Shown one piece after another: positions 8,189-13,714 of a DNA stretch of 13,714 nt. The translations under genes were made by a program, and so were the position numbers. The notes under the pieces are model-generated. The model had not been told where the DNA came from, searched no databases, and saw only the letters and a list, made by a program, of their open reading frames with translations. Position 1 is the first letter of the stretch. The number at the start of each line of letters is the position of its first letter. Origin of the DNA: JBEEPE01 sp964489645 (GTDB lineage: Bacteria > Verrucomicrobiota > Verrucomicrobiia > Chthoniobacterales > Chthoniobacteraceae); contig CAZAZT010000105.1 in the NCBI GenBank assembly GCA_964489645.1, forward strand, positions 1-13,714, in the 5' to 3' direction.

Positions 8189-8481
8189 TCCGTCCCACTT
8201 CGGACGAGGCCGACTCGCTCCTACCGTTCGGGTCTCCTCTTCCGTCGTGCCCTTTTGTTGCCCGTAATGGCCATCCATGACGCAGGACTCTGCGCGGCAA
8301 ATCAGGATTCCAGCGCACGCCATCCCTTCACTACGCCCTCGGATTCTCGTCGACGTTGCGCGTCATTCAGAGCCGGATGCGAGGGCAATCCACTTCCCGC
8401 GTGAAGAGATTTTGCCTTTTTGCGGGTCCATCCGCTTTTTGACTGGAGCACCCCCTCTATTGCCTCATCCTATCGTGTTTG
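8189..8481 (+). other. Non-coding stretch between the regulator gene and carA
   Basis: I see no convincing gene on either strand in these 293 bases; the frames that cross it are continuations of frames opposite or out of phase with the flanking genes. A short hairpin with CGTCC/GGACG arms lies just after the regulator's stop. A second one, GCGG-GTCCAT-CCGC followed by five T (8422-8440), looks like a weak intrinsic terminator. The carA promoter must lie here or further upstream, but no well-spaced -35/-10 pair stands out and there is no clear ribosome binding site before the carA start. Confidence 0.5.
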
Positions 8482-9651
8482 ATGCGCGCCATTCTAGCCC
8501 TCGAAGACGGACGGACCTTTCACGGATCTTCATTCGGAGCCACAGGTTCCGCTCTCGGAGAAGTTTGCTTCAACACCTCCATGACCGGCTACCAAGAGGT
8601 TCTCACCGATCCTTCTTATCGCGGACAGATCGTGACGATGACCTATCCCGAGATCGGGAACTACGGGGTCAATATTCTCGACGACGAAAGCGACGAGCCT
8701 CATGTGCGGGGTTTTGTTGTGGAACAAGTAAGCCCAGTGGCGAGCAATTGGCGCAGTCGCGAATCCCTCGATGCGTACCTCAAGCGGTGGAATATCCCAG
8801 GGATCCAAGGAATCGATACGAGAGCGCTAACGCGGCACCTTCGAGACAAGGGCGCGATGAAGGGGTTCATCTCCACCGAGATTTCCTCCGAAGCCGAGGC
8901 CGTGCGCGCAGCGAAGGATGGCACCGGTGTGACCGGGCAGGATTTTGTTCGAGAAGTGACCCCTAAGGCGGCGTACGACTGGGATCCTGATGGGCTTAAC
9001 TCCCGACTCTGGACGACGTCCCGTCAGTTGCCTGGGGTTGAAACGGATGATTCGCTGAATGAGAGTTTCTTCACGCTACCTCCCGTGAAGCACCGCATCG
9101 TGGCCTACGATTTCGGCATGAAGCGGAACATCTTACGCCGCTTACGTCAGGAAGGGTTCGCAGTGCGAGTGGTCCCTGCAGATACCTCTGCCGAAGAGGT
9201 GCTCGCCTTGAAGCCGGACGGCGTATTTCTCTCGAATGGCCCGGGCGATCCAAGCGCATTGACCTATGTGCATCGGATCATTCGCGACCTCATCGGGAAG
9301 ACGCCCATGTTCGGGATTTGCCTTGGTCACCAGATGCTTGGCTACGCAGCGGGAGGCACGACTTTCAAGTTGAAGTTCGGTCACCGTGGCGGAAACCAAC
9401 CCGTGAAAGATCTCGCGTCAGGAAAGGTGTCGATCACCTCCCAGAATCACGGGTTTGCCGTGGACCCTGACTCGTTGCCTGCAGAGATGGAAGTCTCTCA
9501 CATCAATCTGAACGACGGGACGGTGGAGGGCCTCCGACACCGATCCGAGCCCGTTTTTAGCGTCCAATATCATCCGGAAGCAGCACCGGGCCCCAACGAC
9601 GCATCCTACCTTTTCCAAGAGTTTTCCCGACTCATCGAACGAGCGAACTGA
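8482..9651 (+). CDS. carA: Carbamoyl-phosphate synthase small (glutaminase) subunit
   Basis: CarA hydrolyses glutamine and passes ammonia through a tunnel to CarB, which makes carbamoyl phosphate for pyrimidine and arginine synthesis in the cytoplasm. The 389-aa length from the ATG fits the family (E. coli CarA is 382 aa). The N-terminal CarA-specific domain shows NTSMTGYQEVLTDPSYRGQI and GIDTRALTRHLRDKGAMKG. The class I glutamine amidotransferase domain shows SNGPGDPSAL, the nucleophile Cys280 in GICLGHQMLGYAAGG, QNHGFAVD, and His364 and Glu366 in YHPEAAPGP. All three catalytic residues are present with the expected spacing. The open frame can begin with TTG at 8479, directly before the ATG at 8482; the ATG is chosen because it gives the normal N-terminus. 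No Shine-Dalgarno sequence is visible. carB is absent from the window. The gene converges on the flagellar genes across an assembly gap. Confidence 0.97.
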   Translation: MRAILALEDGRTFHGSSFGATGSALGEVCFNTSMTGYQEVLTDPSYRGQIVTMTYPEIGNYGVNILDDESDEPHVRGFVVEQVSPVASNWRSRESLDAYLKRWNIPGIQGIDTRALTRHLRDKGAMKGFISTEISSEAEAVRAAKDGTGVTGQDFVREVTPKAAYDWDPDGLNSRLWTTSRQLPGVETDDSLNESFFTLPPVKHRIVAYDFGMKRNILRRLRQEGFAVRVVPADTSAEEVLALKPDGVFLSNGPGDPSALTYVHRIIRDLIGKTPMFGICLGHQMLGYAAGGTTFKLKFGHRGGNQPVKDLASGKVSITSQNHGFAVDPDSLPAEMEVSHINLNDGTVEGLRHRSEPVFSVQYHPEAAPGPNDASYLFQEFSRLIERAN

Positions 9652-9662
9652 CCGTTCGTTCG
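9636..9662 (+). terminator. Strong hairpin over the carA stop codon, probable terminator (cut by gap)
   Basis: The arms at 9636-9645 (CGAACGAGCG) and 9653-9662 (CGTTCGTTCG) pair over ten positions with one G-U wobble, around a seven-base loop that contains the TGA stop. This is the strongest inverted repeat I found. A T-run needed to confirm an intrinsic terminator would fall in the assembly gap that starts at the next base. It is also the right shape for a bidirectional terminator between convergent carA and flgL. Confidence 0.45.
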
Positions 9663-9762
9663 NNNNNNNNNNNNNNNNNNNNNNNNNNNNNNNNNNNNNN
9701 NNNNNNNNNNNNNNNNNNNNNNNNNNNNNNNNNNNNNNNNNNNNNNNNNNNNNNNNNNNNNN
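9663..9762. other. Assembly gap (100 N)
   Basis: A run of exactly 100 N is the conventional placeholder for a scaffold gap of unknown size. It separates carA from flgL, so the distance between the two gene groups is unknown and other genes could be missing here. The flanking bases 9763-9787 hold only the tail after flgL, with a very short AGCC/GGCT inverted repeat. Confidence 0.95.
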
Positions 9763-9787
9763 AACCCCACTCAGCCCGTGGCTCGGC

Positions 9788-10681
9788 TTAAACGTAATCC
9801 AGCAACGAGAGCTTCATGATCTGTGCTCCCGACTGCACCGCAGCTTGGTAAGCCGTCTGGGTCTGGGTCAACTTCACCATCGATTGCGCTAGATCTGCAT
9901 CCACTTCTCGGGAAACCAACTGCTCGACATCACCGAAACGAGCGTCGTTCTGCTGCTTAAGTGCCTCAAGGCGCGTCTGCATCGCGCCATTTTGGGAGAT
10001 CGCATTCACCACGTGATCCTCTGAGGTGATGAGATTCGTCCGAGCCGTCGCAATGGCCGCCGAATCATTGGCTTCCATCGCATCTCTCAACGCGATCATG
10101 TTCTTGATGAACTCGCCAATCTGCGCGTTCTCGACTTCGGACGTCCCTACGGAAATCTCCAAAGTGTCAGAAACTCGGACTTTGGTAGGATCGCCACCGA
10201 CATTGCTGAAAGTAACTGCAGCAGGCTTCGCATCTGTACCCGTCACACTGAAACTGGATGCATCCGTCTGCTGACCACTGAAGATGTAATCACCGTTGAA
10301 CTTGGTGTTCACCTGCTCAATCGCGGACTTGATCATCTCATTCAACTCCGTGGCATACGCCTTCCTCTCCGCAAGCGAAGCAATCCCGCTCGCGGACGCA
10401 GCCAACTCGCCTGAACGGTCGGACAACGCTTTGAGCCGGTTCAGTGAGGCAAACGATGCCTGCGCCAACCCCGTGAGCTTGTCCACATTCTGAGAGTACT
10501 GCTGCAGCGCCATCTTCTCCGAACGCAAACGCATCACTCGCACGGCCGCCTGAGGGTCGTCACTCGCACTGGAAATCTTCTGCCCTGTGGCAATCTCGTC
10601 GTTCAGCACATTCTGCCTCAACTTCAGACGGTTCAACCTCTGGATCACACCCGTCGAAATCGTCACATTCGGGATTCTCAT
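9788..10681 (-). CDS. flgL: Flagellar hook-filament junction protein FlgL (HAP3)
   Basis: FlgL is exported by the flagellar secretion system and forms the second junction zone between the hook and the flagellin filament. The 297-aa protein (E. coli FlgL has 317 aa) begins MRIPNVTISTGVIQRLNRLK and carries the flagellin-like N-terminal helix with ATGQKISSASDDPQAAVRVMRL. It closes with the matching C-terminal helix LVSREVDADLAQSMVKLTQTQTAYQ and SLLDYV, as in the flagellin/FlgL family. The middle (about 130-190: FNGDYIFSGQQTDASSFSV and following) is the surface-exposed part with the GDYIFSG motif typical of FlgL. Its ATG lies 25 bp after the flgK stop, so the two genes are co-transcribed; no clear ribosome binding site is seen in the spacer. 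It is the last visible gene of the operon before the assembly gap. The identification is firm. Confidence 0.95.
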   Translation of the reverse strand: MRIPNVTISTGVIQRLNRLKLRQNVLNDEIATGQKISSASDDPQAAVRVMRLRSEKMALQQYSQNVDKLTGLAQASFASLNRLKALSDRSGELAASASGIASLAERKAYATELNEMIKSAIEQVNTKFNGDYIFSGQQTDASSFSVTGTDAKPAAVTFSNVGGDPTKVRVSDTLEISVGTSEVENAQIGEFIKNMIALRDAMEANDSAAIATARTNLITSEDHVVNAISQNGAMQTRLEALKQQNDARFGDVEQLVSREVDADLAQSMVKLTQTQTAYQAAVQSGAQIMKLSLLDYV

Positions 10682-10706
10682 GATATTTGGTCAGTCAAAT
10701 GTTCAC

Positions 10707-12119
10707 TTACCTCACCATCCGGTTGATCAAAGTATCCAATAACTCGTCAACCACCGATATCACCCGGGCATTGGCCTGATACGCGCGCTGGAACTTCATC
10801 AAGTCCGCCGTCTCCTCATCCAACGACACGCTGCTGACCGCATCCCGTTGGGTGACCAAGGCCGTCTTGATGACCGTAGACTCCTCCAAGCGAGTGTTGA
10901 TCCCTTGGAGAACTTGTCCGACCTGACCAACCGTGTTGCGCGTGTAATCACCGAGCGTCAAGTTGCCTAACCCCGCGACGGTCGAAGATCTCAACCCAGC
11001 GATACCCGTCAAGTAGTCGTTCCCTCCCGCCAGCGACTGCGACGAAGTCTTCAAACTGCTCGAGTCAATCGCGGAGTTCAGCGAAAACAACTGTCCAGCG
11101 GCCAATCCAGGTTTCACGAAAAACTCCTGTGGAGGTACGCCCGCGGAATCGTACTTGCCGTTCACTTCAGATACCAAACTCCCAGCCAGCGCCTGAACCC
11201 TCGTCCTCGCTTCCGCAATCGCCCCCTTGATCGACTGCAATCGACCATCCACAGAACCTCCACCCACATCAATGGACTGGGTCATATCTTGCGTGCTCGT
11301 CACGACTTGATTCGTGGAGTCGTACTTCAAATCGCCGAACTTCTGCCCGTAATCCACGAACTTCACCCCTCCGATCCGAACCTCAATCTGACCATACCCA
11401 TTAGAAATAACGGCTGTGTCCACCTTGACCAACGAAGAGAGACTTTCCAGCTTACCCTGCCGCCGATCAATCAAGTCCGAGGCAGAACCAGATTCTCGGA
11501 TGTTCGCATCCGCAATCTCAGCGTTCAACCGAGCAATGTCACCCAATAAGACATTTGCCTTGTTCAAATCCGCCTCGATTTGCGTCGCCAAATCTGTCTG
11601 AACGGTTGAAAGCCGAACATCCGCATTGTTGATGCGGTCCGCCAAAATTTGGGCCTTCTGGAGCGCCACGTTGCGAGCAGGAATGTCCCTCGGCGACACA
11701 GCCAACGCATCGAACGAGTTGAAAAACTCGTCCAACGCCGCTCCAATCCCGCTGGTGGACTTCGTGACGTCCTGCACAGAAGCGGGATCCGTCGACCGAT
11801 CAATCCGATCCCCCATCGCCAACTCCGCGTTGGTCAATGCATCCGACTGAGCCTGCAAGGACGCCTCATCCGAGATTTGCCGGACCACCTGCTTGTCCAA
11901 AAACGCATCCCGCATCTGCTCCACAGTCAATACCTCCACCCCAGTACCCTCCGGCCCCTGAGCCGTGGGAACAAAGGCGCGGTCTCCCATGATGACCCGC
12001 TGACGCGCGTGTTCCGGGTTATTGACGTTCGCAATGTTGCGCCCAGCAACCTGGATGGCTGCCTGGTGCGCCATCAAGGCCTTCGAGGCAAGCGAAAGAT
12101 TTCCGAAAAGTCCTGGCAT
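10707..12119 (-). CDS. flgK: Flagellar hook-associated protein FlgK (HAP1)
   Basis: FlgK sits directly on the hook tip and forms the first layer of the hook-filament junction. The 470-aa protein starts with the axial-protein helix LASKALMAHQAAIQVAGRNIANVNNPEHARQRV (residues 10-42) and ends with DLMKFQRAYQANARVISVVDELLDTLINRM, the paired C-terminal helix of flagellar rod/hook proteins. FNSFDALAVSPRDIPARNVALQKAQILADRIN is the FlgK-specific helical region, and a long coiled-coil-like stretch follows. It is shorter than E. coli FlgK (547 aa), which suggests a reduced outer domain. The start is supported by GGAAGGA five bases upstream. It lies 111 bp downstream of the flgN fragment and 25 bp upstream of flgL. 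Several neighbouring flagellar starts lack such a ribosome site, so FlgK may be translated comparatively well; that last point is inference. Confidence 0.96.
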   Translation of the reverse strand: MPGLFGNLSLASKALMAHQAAIQVAGRNIANVNNPEHARQRVIMGDRAFVPTAQGPEGTGVEVLTVEQMRDAFLDKQVVRQISDEASLQAQSDALTNAELAMGDRIDRSTDPASVQDVTKSTSGIGAALDEFFNSFDALAVSPRDIPARNVALQKAQILADRINNADVRLSTVQTDLATQIEADLNKANVLLGDIARLNAEIADANIRESGSASDLIDRRQGKLESLSSLVKVDTAVISNGYGQIEVRIGGVKFVDYGQKFGDLKYDSTNQVVTSTQDMTQSIDVGGGSVDGRLQSIKGAIAEARTRVQALAGSLVSEVNGKYDSAGVPPQEFFVKPGLAAGQLFSLNSAIDSSSLKTSSQSLAGGNDYLTGIAGLRSSTVAGLGNLTLGDYTRNTVGQVGQVLQGINTRLEESTVIKTALVTQRDAVSSVSLDEETADLMKFQRAYQANARVISVVDELLDTLINRMVR

Positions 12120-12230
12120 ATTTATCCTTCCGTGGATTCCAATTCAGTCCAGCCCATCAGGGGCTCCCCTCTGTAAAGCAATCACAAGGCCACATCCGCA
12201 TGAAAAGGTGCATCCAATCAGAGGAGGATT
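12120..12230 (-). other. flgN-flgK spacer
   Basis: These 111 bases contain no plausible gene. On the minus strand they hold a small hairpin (AGCCC-CTGAT-GGGCT) shortly after the flgN stop and the flgK ribosome site near the other end. I found no convincing sigma-28 or sigma-54 promoter, although the spacer is long enough to hold one and an internal late-gene promoter before flgK is common in other flagellated bacteria. Confidence 0.45.
12125..12131 (-). promoter_or_regulatory. Ribosome binding site of flgK
   Basis: The minus strand reads GGAAGGA, followed by TAAAT and the flgK ATG. It is the best Shine-Dalgarno sequence among the flagellar genes here and fixes the flgK start. Confidence 0.65.
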
Positions 12231-12521
12231 TCAAAGCTTTCCGTCGAGATGCGTTCCGCGAATCGGCTGTCCATGATTCATGCGACCGTTCTCCCCGTAA
12301 ATCCGACTGACCGAGGTGGGTTCAACCGCCCTCAAGATGTCTTGGATAACCTCAATTGAACGGGCCAACAGCACTTGGTTCTGACTCGCTTTCCGACGAA
12401 CCTCGCGCCCCAGACGAACATTCTCATCAATCAGCCGAACCACCTCCGGCTTCACCGGCGCAGGAAATATCCGCGCCAACACCATAATCGATGTTCTCGG
12501 AGGCGCCTTGACCCCTTTTGC
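12231..12521 (-). CDS. flgN: FlgN-like flagellar export chaperone, 3' part only
   Basis: The visible 96 C-terminal residues come before a stop at 12231-12233. FlgN keeps FlgK and FlgL unfolded and delivers them to the flagellar export gate. The fragment ends with an amphipathic helix, IDENVRLGREVRRKASQNQVLLARSIEVIQDILRAV, followed by SRIYGENGR. This matches the end of FlgN proteins: a helix with N.Q.LL, then a [T/L]YG.[D/N]G tail. Position agrees, since flgN usually lies directly before flgK and flgL, its clients. The 5' end is lost in the assembly gap at 12522-12621. The frame happens to stay open through the Ns into flgJ, but that join is an artefact. A genuine single gene cannot be excluded but would be very unusual. 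Confidence 0.72.
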   Translation of the reverse strand, partial: AKGVKAPPRTSIMVLARIFPAPVKPEVVRLIDENVRLGREVRRKASQNQVLLARSIEVIQDILRAVEPTSVSRIYGENGRMNHGQPIRGTHLDGKL

Positions 12522-12621
12522 NNNNNNNNNNNNNNNNNNNNNNNNNNNNNNNNNNNNNNNNNNNNNNNNNNNNNNNNNNNNNNNNNNNNNNNNNNNNNNN
12601 NNNNNNNNNNNNNNNNNNNNN
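12522..12621. other. Assembly gap (100 N) inside the flagellar operon
   Basis: A placeholder gap of unknown true length. It removes the 3' part of flgJ and the 5' part of flgN. In many flagellar operons flgM, the anti-sigma-28 gene, lies between these two, so a small gene could be hidden here. Confidence 0.95.
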
Positions 12622-12791
12622 CTGAACATCTTTCCCATCGACTCGTCCACCATCTGACGCAACAAAATCGCCTCAAACTGGCGAGCCGCATCCGCCGTGG
12701 ACACCTTGCCATCCACACTCTTCAATCCATCAAGCGCATACTGCGCATCTCCCGCCCCTGCCGCCGCTTGGTTGATCCCTCTGATTTCCAT
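12622..12791 (-). CDS. flgJ: FlgJ-type rod-binding protein, 5' part only
   Basis: The first 56 residues are visible before the assembly gap. They include VSTADAARQFEAILLRQMVDESMGKMF, the start of the rod-binding domain of FlgJ, which caps or scaffolds the growing flagellar rod in the periplasm. AARQFEAILLRQM followed by an M near the end of the helix is the diagnostic part. It cannot be seen whether a C-terminal muramidase domain follows, as in enterobacterial FlgJ, or whether the protein is the short form found in many other phyla. The ATG at 12791 lies 26 bp after the flgI stop, and flgI-flgJ is the standard order. A GGAG occurs about twenty bases upstream, too far to be a good ribosome site. 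Confidence 0.8.
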
Positions 12792-12817
12792 ACGGTAAAT
12801 AGCTCGAAGAGTCTCCG

Positions 12818-13714
12818 TCAGTTCAAGATGAGCTCAGCCTGAAGCGCGCCGGCTCGCTTCATCGACTGAAAAATCGCCATCATATCTCGCGTCGTTAAAC
12901 CCAGAGCATTCAACGCATTTGCCACATCTTGGATGGTGGGCTTGGTGGCCGAATCCTCCGGTCCCGCAATCACCCCAAAACTCGCCTTGGCCTCGTTGGC
13001 AGAAGCATTCGTCGATTGAGTCACGGCGGTCTGCCCCACCCTCGCTCCAAACCCTGGCTGACTCACCGCCATGGTGTTAGCCACCGTAATGGTCAATGAT
13101 CCATGACTGATCGCTAGGGTGGACACGCGCACGTTCGATGTCGCAATGATCGTTCCCGTCCTCTCGTTGATCACCACACGCGCCGGCACGTCAGGCTCTA
13201 CTTCGATTGCCCCCAAGGAAGCGATAAAGTTCACCTCATAGCCCACATAATCTTCAGGGACACACACATTCACTGTCGCAGAATCTTTGGCCAACGCACT
13301 CTGAGGAAACACTTGGTTGATGGCTTGCGCCATCCGCGCTGCCGACGCGAAGTCCGGGTTCAGAAGGATCAACTCAACGGAGCGGTCGCGGACGAAGGTC
13401 GACGGGATTTCACGTTCCACCAACGCTCCGCCAGTGATCATCCCCGTGGTCGGGTGGTTCTTCTGAACCGTGGCTCCGCCAGGTCCCCCCTCGCCGCCAA
13501 TGAAACCGCCAATCGCAACGGCACCCTGCGCAACCGCGTACACCGTATCATCCGCCCCCACCAAGGGCGTCTGCAAAAGGACGCCACCAGAAATCGTTTT
13601 CGCATCCCCAATCGAAGCCACCGTCACATCCAACCGCGTGCCATTCCGAGAAAACGCAGGAATATCCGCCGTCACCATCACGGCCGCAACGTTGTCCGAT
13701 TTGATCACCTGCGG
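12818..13714 (-). CDS. flgI: Flagellar P-ring protein FlgI, 5' end outside window
   Basis: FlgI subunits form the P-ring around the rod in the peptidoglycan layer, acting as a bushing for the motor, so the cell has a Gram-negative envelope. The 298 C-terminal residues are visible, out of about 365 in E. coli FlgI. Typical stretches are NVAAVMVTADIPAFSRNGTRLDVTVASIGDA, GGVLLQTPLVGADDTVYAVAQG, INERTGTIIATSNVRVSTLAISHGSLTI, and the end MMAIFQSMKRAGALQAELILN. The frame continues to the right edge; the GTG at 13708 is an internal valine codon, not a start. An Ala/Gly-rich patch, GGFIGGEGGPGGATVQKNHPTTG, lies where FlgI has a variable loop. It is the first visible gene of the leftward flgI-J-N-K-L series and overlaps no neighbour. 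Confidence 0.95.
   Translation of the reverse strand, partial: PQVIKSDNVAAVMVTADIPAFSRNGTRLDVTVASIGDAKTISGGVLLQTPLVGADDTVYAVAQGAVAIGGFIGGEGGPGGATVQKNHPTTGMITGGALVEREIPSTFVRDRSVELILLNPDFASAARMAQAINQVFPQSALAKDSATVNVCVPEDYVGYEVNFIASLGAIEVEPDVPARVVINERTGTIIATSNVRVSTLAISHGSLTITVANTMAVSQPGFGARVGQTAVTQSTNASANEAKASFGVIAGPEDSATKPTIQDVANALNALGLTTRDMMAIFQSMKRAGALQAELILN

Noticed and set aside
7649..8323. 224-codon minus-strand frame over the regulator
   Set aside because: It is mostly antisense to the LacI-family gene, which has clear domain motifs; the overhang into the spacer has no recognisable feature.
8422..8440. GCGG/CCGC hairpin followed by five T
   Set aside because: It looks like an intrinsic terminator, but the stem has only four pairs, so it is mentioned under the spacer rather than called.
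8479..8481. TTG start of carA
   Set aside because: The ATG immediately following gives the usual CarA N-terminus; there is no ribosome site favouring TTG.
8439..8481. TTGACT as a carA -35 element
   Set aside because: No acceptable -10 element lies 16-18 bases downstream.
1..13714. tRNA, rRNA, CRISPR arrays, insertion sequences, prophage genes
   Set aside because: I looked on both strands and saw no cloverleaf-like tail, regular spaced repeats, transposase motifs or phage genes.

Overview
This is a draft-assembly window (two runs of exactly 100 N) from a Gram-negative, flagellated bacterium that scavenges carbohydrate. The best guess is a member of the PVC group, most likely Verrucomicrobiota. 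The reasons are a secreted Asp-box (sialidase-like) protein ending in a 'GRQLFVDDFL'-type five-blade-propeller module, a secreted formylglycine sulfatase, and a LacI-type regulator with the aberrant hinge (DPHLTRMM) and the 'IHQRR..LAAAAVDLV' signature that I associate with that group. FlgI, a P-ring subunit, shows there is an outer membrane. The phylum assignment is inferred from family resemblance, not from a search.

Left part (1-8188), a small polysaccharide-utilisation-like locus. Two secreted proteins are read leftward: a very large multi-propeller protein (1638-7082, 1814 aa) and, 90 bp downstream, a type I sulfatase (1-1547, 3' end outside the window). A LacI-family regulator (7148-8188) is read rightward from the other side of a very short control region containing the perfect palindrome ATGTTAACAT. 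This suggests a sugar-responsive regulator controlling a divergent hydrolase/sulfatase operon aimed at a sulfated, possibly sialic-acid-like or mucin-like glycan. The substrate itself cannot be read from the sequence.

Middle (8189-9662). After a 293-bp non-coding stretch comes carA, the glutaminase subunit of carbamoyl-phosphate synthetase (8482-9651), with an intact Cys-His-Glu triad. A strong hairpin overlaps its stop codon and runs up to the first assembly gap (9663-9762). carB is not in the window.

Right part (9763-13714), a flagellar rod/hook operon read leftward in the usual order: flgI (5' end outside the window), flgJ (rod-binding domain, cut by the second gap 12522-12621), flgN (3' part only), flgK and flgL. 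The open frame that seems to join flgJ to flgN exists only because Ns are read through; these should be treated as two broken genes.

Most notable is the 1638-7082 protein. It joins in one uninterrupted frame what look like three sialidase-type propellers, a fourth GH32/43-like propeller and extra beta-rich domains. I would expect these modules on separate genes in a typical PVC genome.
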